Positions 50,704-60,029 of a stretch of DNA of 64,000 nucleotides are shown piece after piece. A program made the position numbers and the translations under genes. Numbering within the stretch: the stretch's first letter is position 1; the number at the start of each line of letters is the position of its first letter. Below the pieces are notes generated by a model. It searched no databases and had not been told where the DNA came from. It saw only the letters and a program-made list of their open reading frames with translations. Source of the stretch: Raineya sp. (GTDB lineage: Bacteria > Bacteroidota > Bacteroidia > Cytophagales > Thermonemataceae); contig JALONN010000011.1 of NCBI GenBank assembly GCA_025454915.1, forward strand, positions 304,717 through 368,716, given 5' to 3'.

Positions 50704-52827
50704 ATGAAAAGGTTTATAACTCTGGGGATAATTTTTTGTTTTTCGTTGAGTGGCTTTACACAAAAAATTAATAAAACTTATGATGATGCTCAAAAACTCT
50801 ACAAGAAAATGGCATTTTCAGAAGCCCTGCCTCTCTACAAAAAAGCTTTAGAAACAGACACAAGTTCTCTTCTGATCAAAGAAAAAATAGCTCATTGTTA
50901 TCGAAAATTACAAAACTCAGAACAAGCTGAGATTTGGTATGCTAAGGTAGTGCAATCACCACTTACTGACCCTGAAGATAAATTGTATTATGCTCAGGCT
51001 CTGGCAAGTAACAACAAACACCAAGATGCTCAGTTATGGTATAATGCCTATGCCAAGCAAGTGAAAGATGACAGTCGCCCAATGGCATTCTCTTTGGCTT
51101 ATCAAAATCTAGAAAGTTTTTACAAAGACTCCCTAACCTTTCAAATCAATGTAGCTCCTTTCAATTCCCCCGAAGATGATTTTAGTCCTGCCTTTTTTGG
51201 TAAAAAAATAGTTTTTGTTTCCAACAGGCACAATCAGCCTGAACGTTTTAAATGGGATGGCTCTTCTTTTTTGGATTTATATGTTTATGAAAGTGGCAAA
51301 GTTAAGCCTTTCCAAGAACGCTTAAATACACCTTATCATGAAGGTCCTTTGGCATTTTTTCCAAAAGGAGATTCTGTGATTTTTACTCGTAATAGCCTCA
51401 AAAAAGGAAATAAAGGTGAAAAAATAAACCGTTTGAATCTCTATATTGCTTATAAACAACCAGATGGAACATGGGGAAAAGAAAAAGAATTTGTACATAA
51501 CAGCCAAGAGTTTTCAACCATGCACCCTGCCTTATCTTTAAATGGTAAAACTCTTTACTTTGTTTCCGATAGAGTAGGTAGTTTAGGAGGAATGGATATT
51601 TGGGTAAGCTACCTTGAAAATAATCAATGGACAAGCCCTCAGAATTTAGGTGAAAATATTAATACACGTGGAAATGAAGCATTTCCATTTGTAGATGGGA
51701 GAGGCAGCTTGTATTTTGCCTCTAACGGGCACAGTGGCTTAGGTGGGTTGGATATTTTTATGGCTGAAAATGTAGAAAATAAATTTATTACACCTTTTAA
51801 TTTGGGCTATCCAGTTAATTCTGTGAAAGATGATTTTGGATTTATTTTTAATACTAAAACTAAAAAAGGATATTTTTCATCCAATAGGGCAGGAGGGATA
51901 GGTAAAGATGATATTTATGAAATAATTGTTAAAAGAAATCTCAATAATTTTAGTGAACTGATTCTGACAACTCGCAATGATGATACAGAAGCAATCATTC
52001 CTTCAACAGAAGTTCAAATCAAATCAGACCAAAAAACAACCTTAAATTTTTCAGATGCAAATGGAAACATCAAATATTATTTTAATAAAAAATTTCATTA
52101 TGAAATAACAGCTAAAAAAGAAGGTTATGAGCTTAAACACATGACTTTCATTCCAGAGCAGATAGCCAGCCACCCCGAAGATGATACACTAGAGATTGAT
52201 TTAGTCCCTGAAAAAAAAGCTATTACAATTATAAAATTCTTAGATGAAATCACCAATCAGCCTATTGAAGTGAATATTTTAATTTTAGAAAAGAATACTC
52301 AAAAAATGATAGCCTCTTGGCAAGCAGAAGGAAAATGGGAAAAACCCTTAGAAAAAGGTATTTATGAAATCAGAGCAACAGCAAAAGGCTATATTTATCA
52401 GGTGGATACAATTCAAGTAATGGATAAAGATGCTAAAACACAAAAAAATATCTATTTAAAAGCCCTCAAAAAACAAACAGTCTTCAGTACAAATGTTCTT
52501 TACGAAAAACATGAGTACAAACCAAACAAAAAATCTGTTTCTGAGTTAGAAAATCTACAAAAACTACTTGAAGATAACCCTAAACTATCTATCAAAATTA
52601 TTGGCTATAGCCAAGACAGTAAACAGGAGGTAGTCAATAAAAATCTGGCAGAAAAAAGAGCTAAATTCATTCAAGACTACTTAGTGAGTAAAAAAATTGT
52701 TAAAAAACGCATGGTTGTTTCAGGGGCAACTTCAAAGAAAAGTAGTATTGAAATAGAGATTTTAGATACAGAAGATAATCCTAATGAAAACCAAGAACAA
52801 CCCATCAAATCTATTTTTGATGAATAA
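50704..52827 (+). CDS. TPR / PD40 propeller / OmpA-like outer-membrane protein (PorE-like)
   Basis: A 707-residue secreted protein with a signal peptide (FITLGIIFCFSLSGFTQ). Domains in order: TPR-type helices (about 25-135), a six-bladed-type PD40/WD40 region (about 150-400, repeats such as HPALSLNGKTLYFVSDR and AFPFVDGRGSLYFASNG), two carboxypeptidase-regulatory-like beta domains (about 410-560), and an OmpA-like peptidoglycan-binding domain (about 575-690, LSIKIIGYSQDSKQEVVNKN then LAEKRAKFIQDYL). The order TPR-propeller-CRD-OmpA is that of PorE of the type IX secretion system, but Bacteroidetes have many paralogs. The OmpA arginine motif is partly degenerate. Its last 8 bases overlap the CruF-like gene. 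Confidence 0.82.
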   Translation: MKRFITLGIIFCFSLSGFTQKINKTYDDAQKLYKKMAFSEALPLYKKALETDTSSLLIKEKIAHCYRKLQNSEQAEIWYAKVVQSPLTDPEDKLYYAQALASNNKHQDAQLWYNAYAKQVKDDSRPMAFSLAYQNLESFYKDSLTFQINVAPFNSPEDDFSPAFFGKKIVFVSNRHNQPERFKWDGSSFLDLYVYESGKVKPFQERLNTPYHEGPLAFFPKGDSVIFTRNSLKKGNKGEKINRLNLYIAYKQPDGTWGKEKEFVHNSQEFSTMHPALSLNGKTLYFVSDRVGSLGGMDIWVSYLENNQWTSPQNLGENINTRGNEAFPFVDGRGSLYFASNGHSGLGGLDIFMAENVENKFITPFNLGYPVNSVKDDFGFIFNTKTKKGYFSSNRAGGIGKDDIYEIIVKRNLNNFSELILTTRNDDTEAIIPSTEVQIKSDQKTTLNFSDANGNIKYYFNKKFHYEITAKKEGYELKHMTFIPEQIASHPEDDTLEIDLVPEKKAITIIKFLDEITNQPIEVNILILEKNTQKMIASWQAEGKWEKPLEKGIYEIRATAKGYIYQVDTIQVMDKDAKTQKNIYLKALKKQTVFSTNVLYEKHEYKPNKKSVSELENLQKLLEDNPKLSIKIIGYSQDSKQEVVNKNLAEKRAKFIQDYLVSKKIVKKRMVVSGATSKKSSIEIEILDTEDNPNENQEQPIKSIFDE

Positions 52828-53491
52828 TACAACTGCTAAACAAAAAAATCAGCTAATACAAGAGCTTTTAAAAGAAAAGAATGTAATCTATTTACTGATT
52901 GCAATGCACATTGCAGGTATTATTGGCTTAGCTTTACCCGAAACAAGAAATATTTTCAAATTATTAGTACCTTTTAATCTGATAACCAATGCTTTATTAA
53001 TCTTGTACTTCCAAAAACAATGGAATAAATATCTGATAGGGGCATTACTCATCATCATGTTTACAGGATTTGGAATAGAGGTCGCAGGAGTACACACAGG
53101 TTTAATCTTTGGAAACTATTGGTATAAAACTACTTTGGGTTATAAAGTATTAGAGGTGCCATTGTTAATAGCAATTAATTGGTTAATAGTGATTTATACA
53201 ACGTCTGCTTGTGTTGCTGAAATAAAAATTTCTAAAATATTCAAGGCTCTTCTGGCTACATGCTTAACCGTGGGTTTGGATTTTTTCATAGAACCTATTG
53301 CCATGAAACTTGATTTCTGGGACTGGCAAAATGGTATAATTCCTCTACAGAACTATATAGGTTGGTTCATAACAGCTTTTTTTCTGCATTTGATAGTGAT
53401 TTTTCTGCCTTTCGAAAAGAAAAATAAAGTAGCAGTAGTTCTATATATTTGTGAACTGATATTCTTTTTGGTTTTAGGATTTCTTTTATAA
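52820..53491 (+). CDS. cruF: Carotenoid biosynthesis protein (CruF-like, DUF422)
   Basis: The ATG at 52820 (223 residues, 8-base overlap with the PorE-like gene) is more likely than the ATG at 52784. It is an integral membrane protein with about seven helices and the PF04240-type motifs EVAGVHTGLIFGNYWY and LDFFIEPIAMKLDFWDW. Members such as CruF hydrate the 1',2' double bond of the carotenoid end group. Together with crtY it fits a monocyclic carotenoid pathway with a tertiary hydroxyl group. The coupling to a PorE-like gene and a DUF6624-like gene is odd and may not be functional. Confidence 0.88.
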   Translation: MNNTTAKQKNQLIQELLKEKNVIYLLIAMHIAGIIGLALPETRNIFKLLVPFNLITNALLILYFQKQWNKYLIGALLIIMFTGFGIEVAGVHTGLIFGNYWYKTTLGYKVLEVPLLIAINWLIVIYTTSACVAEIKISKIFKALLATCLTVGLDFFIEPIAMKLDFWDWQNGIIPLQNYIGWFITAFFLHLIVIFLPFEKKNKVAVVLYICELIFFLVLGFLL

Positions 53492-53492
53492 A

Positions 53493-54092
53493 ATGGTTTT
53501 ATATCCTCAGATAGCAAGAAAAATTATCCAAATGCAAAAACAGGATTTGGTTTTGCGAGACAAACTTTTGAAAGAAGGCGTTTTATTTGAGGGCTATCAT
53601 CCTCAAATGGAAGAATTGCATAATAAAAATGCTGAAAAACTTGCTTCTATTATTCAGGAAATAGGTTATCCAACAGTTCATAAGGTAGGTAAAAAAGCTA
53701 CAAATTCAACATGGCTCATCATTCAACATGCCATTGGTAAACCAGCATTTATGAAAAACTGTGCTACACTACTAGATATAGAAGTAAAACAGGGAAATGC
53801 TAGTAAAGTCAGTTGGGTATATCTTACAGATAGAATAGCTGTTTTGAGCAATAAAAGACAACTGTATGGCACTCAGTTCGATTGGGATGAAAATGGGGAA
53901 TTAAGCCCCAATCCTATTAAATATGCTAAGAATATTAATAAAAGAAGGATTTCTATTGGACTTAACACAATCGAAGAACAAACAAGATTAATGAGAAAAA
54001 AGGCTCAAGAAGAGCAACAAACCTTTCCAAAAGATTACGCTAAAAGAAAATTAAATATGTATCTATGGCAAAAAAAAGTGGGATGGATATAA
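53493..54092 (+). CDS. DUF6624-like protein
   Basis: A 199-residue protein whose start follows the CruF-like stop by one base. Blocks typical of DUF6624 are GYPTVHKVGKKATNSTWLIIQHA, VYLTDRIAVLSNKRQLYGTQF and RRISIGLNTIEEQ. These proteins have no proven function; they often occur as short stand-alone domains in many phyla. No signal peptide, so it is cytoplasmic. It shares a message with cruF by position. Confidence 0.82.
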   Translation: MVLYPQIARKIIQMQKQDLVLRDKLLKEGVLFEGYHPQMEELHNKNAEKLASIIQEIGYPTVHKVGKKATNSTWLIIQHAIGKPAFMKNCATLLDIEVKQGNASKVSWVYLTDRIAVLSNKRQLYGTQFDWDENGELSPNPIKYAKNINKRRISIGLNTIEEQTRLMRKKAQEEQQTFPKDYAKRKLNMYLWQKKVGWI

Positions 54093-54093
54093 A

Positions 54094-54119
54094 AAAAGCC
54101 CATAATTTTATGGGCTTTT
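54094..54119. terminator. Bidirectional terminator before the large sensor gene
   Basis: An 11-bp stem (AAAAGCCCATA / TATGGGCTTTT) with loop ATTT. A run of seven A on the left gives a T tract for the minus strand; the plus side also ends in T. Confidence 0.88.
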
Positions 54120-54122
54120 AAC

Positions 54123-57100
54123 TTATAGTTCTATTTTTCGCATATCTAAAGCTGCTCCAATAATTTTTCCTTTTTTGTCAAGAATCGTATTGGCTGCAAG
54201 TTCATATAAATCATCAAATAAAGTTACATTTTGTTTGAATCTTTCGCCTGCTAATGCTTTGTCAAAAATAAGCTTCCAGCTTTCCCATTCACTTGTAGTA
54301 TAAATTTTGGTGATAGATTCGCCAATTTGTAACTCATAATTTTTCTTTTCTTTCAGTAAAGAAGCATAAGAATCGTTGAATACTACAAAATTGAGTTTGT
54401 TATCAATTGCAAAGACACAATCTTCTAAATTATTAATAAGAGCTCTTAAATCGGCTTCTTTTTCTTCCATTTCTTGCTGAATACGAATCAACTCTTCTTG
54501 AGTTTTCTTAATTTCCGTAATGTCTTTGGCAAAGACTGTAACCCCTTGTACATTATCGCTGTCATCAAAAATAGGGTTATAAGTTACAAGAAGCTGAATG
54601 TCTTCACCTTTTGCACCTACATAAGTTTCCTCGACACGCACTTTTTCACCATTCAAAGCCCTGTCATAGGGGTCTTTAAGCTTGTTGTAAGTTCTATCAG
54701 GAAATGTATCTAAAATATTGCTGCCTATTTCAACTTCTCTACCCATTTGTTGGAATACTTTACGAACATTTTCATTGATAATAGTTACATAATAATGCTT
54801 ATCAATAGATAAGATGCGTTCGTCTGTATTATTAATCAGAGCAGTTAAGTTTTCTTGTTGAACTTTTGTTTTTTGTTGTACTTCCTGAATTTGACGTTCT
54901 GTTTCTTTTCTTTTTGTAATATCGTCTGCAAGCATCAGAATTTTGGTAGTGTTACCATTCAAATCAAAGATAGGGTTAAAACTACCTGAAAGCCATATTT
55001 TTTCATTATCTTGGGCTTTATATTCATATTCCCCTGATTCATACTTGCCTCCTTTTAGTTGTCTCCATCTTACTTTGTAATTATCATCTTCAAATTCTTC
55101 TAAAAGCATCAATGTATTATAGTGCTTATTGATAAGGTCTTCTTTATCGTATTTAAATAAGTTCAGGATTGCATTATTAGCATCAATAATAAAGCCTTGT
55201 AAATCAAACTCTATTACAAGAGAAGAGCGTCTAAGAGCTTCTACTTGCCCTTGATAGTCAATTACTCTTTGTTTTTCTTCTGTTACATCAAAAGCTAAAC
55301 AAGTAACTTTATAAAGCTCATCATTTCTGTTGGGAATAGGTACATAAGTAGCTCTCAACCAAATTTCAGAACCATCTTTGGCAACTCTTTTATACTCACC
55401 TATTTGTGTTTTACCAGCCCGAAGGTTATCCCAAAATTTTAAGTACTCTTCACTATACGAACTCTGAGTATCCAATAAAATTCTATGGTTTTTACCTTTT
55501 ATTTCAGAAAGCTTATATTTCAATTTTGCTAAAAATTGTCCATTTGCGTTTACAAGCCTTCCTTCCATATCATATTCTGCTTCTACGAGAGTTGATGCAA
55601 TAGCAAAGGACTGTGATTTGAGAGCTTCTTCATTTTTACGCATCTCTTCTTGTGTAGATTGCAGTTGTAACATATTAGTTTTCATGTCATCTTCTTGCAA
55701 ACGCATCTGAAGCGTAATTCTTTGTTGTTCTTCCAAAAGTAAGCGTGTTCTTTCATTTACCTTTACATTGGAAATAGTAGAAGCAATGTTATTTGCCAAA
55801 CGTTCAATAAACTCTATTTTATAACTCTCAAAAGATTGAAAAGAGGTGAGCTCTACCAAACCAATAAGCTTTTCATTGAGTTTTAAGGGTACAAGCAATA
55901 CACTATTGGGGCGAGCTCCACCCAATCCTGAAGTAATATCTGCATAATTGTCAGGTACATCATTCAGATAAATGGTATCGCCGTCTATTAAAAGCTGTCC
56001 AATAACACCTTCATGTGGATAAATCTTTTGATTAATAAATTTTTGTTTTTCAAAGGCATAAGCAGCTACAAGTTCTGCATGCTGGTCATCTTGTACATCA
56101 TCATTAATGATATACAAGCCTCCCTGAGCTGCTCCTACATAATGAATAAGTTCTACAAGAACACTATAAGAGAGTCTTCGAAGGTCGTCATTGTTCTGAC
56201 GCAAAATTTCCACAAATTTTGTAAGACCTGTATTACTCCATTCTCGATTCCTTTCACTTTGAGCTACATTAATCATACGATCTCGCATATCAAGTAATGC
56301 ACCTGCAAGGGTTTCTTTTTCTAGGTCTGTTTGTGTATTGATACCTTTATATTGAGCCTGGAGATTTCCATTGCCAATATCCTGAATAAAATTGGTAGCA
56401 CTTTCCAAACTATCCACCATTTTATTAATAGCTTTCACAACAGAGCCTACTTCGTTATTAAATTCATAATTAATAGGTTTGCTACTCACACCTTCAGCTA
56501 TTTCCTCAGCAGCATAAGCTATCAAGTTAAGAGGTCTTAATACAACATCTTTTATAACAAAAAAGGCTACTATAATAGCACCAATATTGATAAGTGTAAG
56601 AATTAGGATGATTAAATCAGCGTTTTGTCGTTTTTTATCTAAAAAATCAAGGTATTCTCTCACTAATTGCTCATTGAGCAGAAGCATTTCATTAGATTTA
56701 GAACGCAAATATGCAATTGCACTTAGTACTCTTGGATTGGTTATTTGTATTTCATCATTGCTGAATTTTTCCAAATCAAGAATATCAGTTTCTATATTAA
56801 CCTTTTTTTCATCTTTCTCAACCCTTATAGTAATTTTGATAGGCTCTGATACCACTACATTGGCAGAGTCCTGATAAGGCTTCCAAAATTGTTCAACTCT
56901 TCTGATACTAGGTAAAATACTTTTATCAGCACGGTCTTGGATAGAAACTTCTTGTCTATCAACAGTAATGGTTCCTCCATCTCTTAAAGCTCTCAAAATA
57001 CGAGCATGTTCGGTGATATGCTCTCTCAAAATAATTTTCATATTTTCATTTCCTTCACTTACTTTTTGAGCATCTACCAAAATAAGTTGAGAAAGTGTCC

Positions 57101-57257
57101 TATTCTTCCCTGCAATATTTACTAAATATTGTCCTTGTTCAATAGCATTGAAAAAGTAGCTTGTTAGAATATAATTTAGTAAAAGAATAATTAAGAAAAC
57201 ACCTAATAGCAAAAAAAGGCTATTTCTAATAACAGGATTTTGTTTTTGTTCGACCAT
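54123..57257 (-). CDS. Large membrane sensor: HAMP-GAF-multiple PAS, no kinase domain
   Basis: A 1044-residue protein. TM1 is at about 14-36; a periplasmic sensing part with a PilJ-type motif (VNIAGKNRTLSQLILVDAQ) lies at 45-205; TM2 is at about 212-236. HAMP follows (PLNLIAYAAEEIAEG), then a helix, a GAF domain (about 360-500), a coiled coil (510-545) and four PAS-type repeats (about 550-660, 670-790, 800-915 and 925-1044), two with PAC-type ends (CLAFDVTEEK, FAKDITEIKK). There is no HisKA/HATPase, GGDEF or methyl-accepting domain. The HAMP-GAF segment closely resembles the sensor at 18416-19525. It is co-transcribed with the ACMSD-like gene (three bases apart). Output must go through a partner. 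Confidence 0.9.
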   Translation of the reverse strand: MVEQKQNPVIRNSLFLLLGVFLIILLLNYILTSYFFNAIEQGQYLVNIAGKNRTLSQLILVDAQKVSEGNENMKIILREHITEHARILRALRDGGTITVDRQEVSIQDRADKSILPSIRRVEQFWKPYQDSANVVVSEPIKITIRVEKDEKKVNIETDILDLEKFSNDEIQITNPRVLSAIAYLRSKSNEMLLLNEQLVREYLDFLDKKRQNADLIILILTLINIGAIIVAFFVIKDVVLRPLNLIAYAAEEIAEGVSSKPINYEFNNEVGSVVKAINKMVDSLESATNFIQDIGNGNLQAQYKGINTQTDLEKETLAGALLDMRDRMINVAQSERNREWSNTGLTKFVEILRQNNDDLRRLSYSVLVELIHYVGAAQGGLYIINDDVQDDQHAELVAAYAFEKQKFINQKIYPHEGVIGQLLIDGDTIYLNDVPDNYADITSGLGGARPNSVLLVPLKLNEKLIGLVELTSFQSFESYKIEFIERLANNIASTISNVKVNERTRLLLEEQQRITLQMRLQEDDMKTNMLQLQSTQEEMRKNEEALKSQSFAIASTLVEAEYDMEGRLVNANGQFLAKLKYKLSEIKGKNHRILLDTQSSYSEEYLKFWDNLRAGKTQIGEYKRVAKDGSEIWLRATYVPIPNRNDELYKVTCLAFDVTEEKQRVIDYQGQVEALRRSSLVIEFDLQGFIIDANNAILNLFKYDKEDLINKHYNTLMLLEEFEDDNYKVRWRQLKGGKYESGEYEYKAQDNEKIWLSGSFNPIFDLNGNTTKILMLADDITKRKETERQIQEVQQKTKVQQENLTALINNTDERILSIDKHYYVTIINENVRKVFQQMGREVEIGSNILDTFPDRTYNKLKDPYDRALNGEKVRVEETYVGAKGEDIQLLVTYNPIFDDSDNVQGVTVFAKDITEIKKTQEELIRIQQEMEEKEADLRALINNLEDCVFAIDNKLNFVVFNDSYASLLKEKKNYELQIGESITKIYTTSEWESWKLIFDKALAGERFKQNVTLFDDLYELAANTILDKKGKIIGAALDMRKIEL

Positions 57258-57260
57258 AAT

Positions 57261-58316
57261 CTATACAGTATTAATTTTACTCTTAAAATTAGGTTTTTTA
57301 TTATCTAAAAATTTCTCAATTCCTAAATTTAACCAATTTAAAGCATTTAAACCTAACATCTTTTCTTTGGTAGTTTGGCTAATTTCTTGCATGGATTCAA
57401 TGAGCTTACCAGGTTCTAATTCACCCAAAGGAAAAGGATAATCTGTTCCTAATACAATTTTATCTTCCCCAATGACTGAAAGAAGCAAATTCATAGCATG
57501 ATTATCATGCACCAATGAATCTACATAAAATTTCCCTAAATATTCTCTTGGATGTACATTGTTATCAATAGCACAGAGATCTGGGCGTACTTCAAAACCA
57601 TGACTAATTCTGCCAATGGTTGCAGGAAACGAGCCTCCACCATGAGCAAAAGCAACTCTGAGGCGAGGTAACTTCTCAAAAATTCCTCCAAAAATCATAG
57701 AGCAAATTGCCAAAGAGCTTTCAGCAGGCATACCAACAAGCCAAGGAAGCCAATATTTAGGCATTTTTTCTTTGCCCATCATATCCCAAGGATGTACAAA
57801 AATAGCTGCACCCAATTCTTCAGCAGCTTGGAAAAATGGAAATAAAACTTCATCAGATAAATTCCATTGATTGATATGTGAACCAATTTGTACGCCTGCT
57901 AATCCTATTTTCATACATCTCTCCAATTCCTGAATAGCTAATTTGGGTTCTTGTAAGGGAACAGTTCCTAAACCTATAAAACGAGTAGGAAATGTATGAA
58001 CCAAATCTGCAATATGGTCATTGAGATACATAGATAAATCCAGAGCATCAAAAGCACTTGCCCAATAACTGAACATCACAGGAATTGTCGAAATAACTTG
58101 TACATCTACATTATGATTTGCACAATCGTTAAACCTGACTTGTGGATCCCAACAATTGGCGTAGATTTCTCTAAAAAATTTCCCATCAATCATCATACGA
58201 GCACAACCAGGCTTATGATGGTCAAGGTTTACAAAACCTGTATAACCATATTTCTTTTTAAAATCAGGTAAATGCTCAGGGATGATATGTGTATGAATAT
58301 CTATTTTAAGACACAT
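57261..58316 (-). CDS. ACMSD-type amidohydrolase (2-amino-3-carboxymuconate semialdehyde decarboxylase family)
   Basis: A 351-residue metal-dependent enzyme. The metal ligands map well: His8 and His10 in DIHTHIIP, His175 in FVHPWD and Asp292 in LGTDYPFP; the catalytic His225 sits in AHGGGSFPATIGR, and Arg49 in FFREIYANCWDP corresponds to the substrate-binding Arg of ACMSD. The numbering almost equals that of the human enzyme, so true ACMSD activity (kynurenine pathway) is plausible, but related decarboxylases share these residues. No other kynurenine genes are visible here. The gene is the first of a two-gene unit with the 1044-residue sensor. Confidence 0.85.
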   Translation of the reverse strand: MCLKIDIHTHIIPEHLPDFKKKYGYTGFVNLDHHKPGCARMMIDGKFFREIYANCWDPQVRFNDCANHNVDVQVISTIPVMFSYWASAFDALDLSMYLNDHIADLVHTFPTRFIGLGTVPLQEPKLAIQELERCMKIGLAGVQIGSHINQWNLSDEVLFPFFQAAEELGAAIFVHPWDMMGKEKMPKYWLPWLVGMPAESSLAICSMIFGGIFEKLPRLRVAFAHGGGSFPATIGRISHGFEVRPDLCAIDNNVHPREYLGKFYVDSLVHDNHAMNLLLSVIGEDKIVLGTDYPFPLGELEPGKLIESMQEISQTTKEKMLGLNALNWLNLGIEKFLDNKKPNFKSKINTV

Positions 58317-58411
58317 AATGGCTTAGGTATAAAGTATCGGTTAAAATTACAATTTTTTAATTATAAATGAAAAATTATCATCTTAGCAAAGACATAATTT
58401 TTGGAAAGAAT

Positions 58412-58443
58412 AAAAAAAGGTTCAAGCTACAGCTTGAACCTTT
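58412..58443 (-). terminator. Terminator after the TolC-family gene
   Basis: A 13-bp stem (AAAGGTTCAAGCT / AGCTTGAACCTTT) with an AC core and a run of seven T on the minus strand. Confidence 0.88.
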
Positions 58444-58468
58444 CTAAAGATTGAAAAAAATAATTCGC

Positions 58469-59899
58469 TTATAAACCCAAAGGTTTGTTTAAATAAAAAT
58501 CTAATACTTTTATTCTAAAAATATACTCATATTTAGACCTGATAAGGTTAGTTTTGGCTTGGTCTAAATTTAATTTGGCTAAATTATAATCAACAACATT
58601 GGTTCCACCTGCATTGAATCTGTTTTCAACAGCCTTAAAGTTTAAATCCAATGATTCTACTTGTTTCTGACGAGCTTCATAATTGCTCTGAGAAAGTTTC
58701 ATATCATTATAAGCTTGTTCAATGGTTTGACGTAATTGCTGACGAAGTAATTGGGCTTGATATGTTTGGTTTTTCTGTTGAATTTTGGCTTGTGTAGTGG
58801 CATTTTTAGTTCTACCCTGAGAATAAATAGGAATGTTCAGATTCAAAGCTACAAAAGTACTTCTGTTAAAATTCATTTGATTGAAAAAACCATTTTCTTT
58901 GAAATTTACAGGAACTTGTTGAATAGCAATTACAGATTCATTGGGATTACTTGCCAAAGTACCAATAGTTACAGGAACAGGAATGGTTTCAGTACCATCA
59001 GGCAGACGGTCAGGGGCTGCACTCGAATAAGCAGATGAAAGACCTCCATTTAACGTAAGAGTTGGATATAAACCTGCACGAGCTATTTCTATACTCTTTT
59101 CAGCACTTTGTATTCGCAAATCAGCACTTTGTAAATTGTATTGATTTTTCTCAGCTGTATCAAAAATTTGAGATGTAGTGGTAGTCGCATATTCATTAGT
59201 AATGGTAGCAATTTGGACTTTCTCTATTTCAATACTTTGAACAGCAGGCATATTCATTTGTTGCATCAGGTTCAATTTTGTCAAAGAAACTTGATTTTGT
59301 GCTGTAATCATATTCACTTCGTCATTAGCCAATTGTGCTTTAAGGTTTAAAACCTGTGTTTCAGCTACAGAACCAGCTTTAAAGAGTTTCTCGGTTCTAT
59401 CTAGTTGGTTTTTAGTAACTTCTATTTGAGCTTTATTGGCTTCTAAAAGTTCCTGAGCTAAAAGCACTTGTAAATAAGCATTGGCAATATTGAGTGATAT
59501 ATCTCTTTTGGTTTGTTCTACGTCTAATGTAGCAGCTTTTTGGTCTAATTTGTTTTGCTCAATATTATTGACGGTACTAAAGCCATTAAAAAGTGTAATA
59601 CTACCATTTAATGATACACTTGTTGAGTTTACACTTTGTGTAACAAACTGATTAGTAAAGGGGTCAATAGAACGACCAGAACGTAAAGCCTGTGTCGCAG
59701 AAGCACTTAATTGTGGAGCAAAACGGCTTTCTTTAGATTGTTGCAAAGTGCTACTTGCACCTTCTACTTGTAGTTGCCTTTGTTTTACAGTAATATTGTT
59801 TTCTATGCCATAATTAATACATTTTTGTAAAGACCACGTTTCTTGTGCATAGCTCGTGGAAATAAAACTTAGTAAAACTAATAAGAGTGAATATTTCAT
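58469..59899 (-). CDS. TolC-family outer-membrane efflux protein
   Basis: A 476-residue protein with a signal peptide (KYSLLLVLLSFISTSYAQ) and the TolC duplicated helical hairpin architecture: LQKCINYGIENNITVKQRQ at the start, the coiled-coil arms with ANKAQIEVTKNQLDRTEKLF and AGSVAETQVLNLKAQLANDEV, and a second repeat ending in VVDYNLAKLNLDQAKTNLI. It forms a trimeric channel-tunnel through the outer membrane that receives substrates from an inner-membrane pump. The usual partner genes (membrane fusion protein and RND or ABC pump) are not in view upstream on the same strand, so it may be a stand-alone exit duct. Confidence 0.94.
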   Translation of the reverse strand: MKYSLLLVLLSFISTSYAQETWSLQKCINYGIENNITVKQRQLQVEGASSTLQQSKESRFAPQLSASATQALRSGRSIDPFTNQFVTQSVNSTSVSLNGSITLFNGFSTVNNIEQNKLDQKAATLDVEQTKRDISLNIANAYLQVLLAQELLEANKAQIEVTKNQLDRTEKLFKAGSVAETQVLNLKAQLANDEVNMITAQNQVSLTKLNLMQQMNMPAVQSIEIEKVQIATITNEYATTTTSQIFDTAEKNQYNLQSADLRIQSAEKSIEIARAGLYPTLTLNGGLSSAYSSAAPDRLPDGTETIPVPVTIGTLASNPNESVIAIQQVPVNFKENGFFNQMNFNRSTFVALNLNIPIYSQGRTKNATTQAKIQQKNQTYQAQLLRQQLRQTIEQAYNDMKLSQSNYEARQKQVESLDLNFKAVENRFNAGGTNVVDYNLAKLNLDQAKTNLIRSKYEYIFRIKVLDFYLNKPLGL

Positions 59900-59943
59900 A
59901 ACTGTAACTTTTTTTTATCAATACGTGAAAATAAAACGAATTA

Positions 59944-59975
59944 TTGTAGGAAAATGGAAAAATCTTTTATATTTG
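59944..59975 (+). promoter_or_regulatory. Bacteroidetes-type promoter for ung
   Basis: TTG at 59944-59946, a 21-base spacer and TATATTTG at 59968-59975, an exact TAnnTTTG. It lies 54 bases before the ung start codon. Confidence 0.6.
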
Positions 59976-60029
59976 AGCTAATCTATTAGACAAACTTTAT
60001 TTATATTAGGTAACAAAAAATATATTTTT

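Noticed and set aside
50509..50793. Leftward frame over the divergent region before the PorE-like gene
   Set aside because: Overlaps the signal peptide of the PorE-like gene and the start of the acidic protein; composition is that of AT-rich intergenic DNA.
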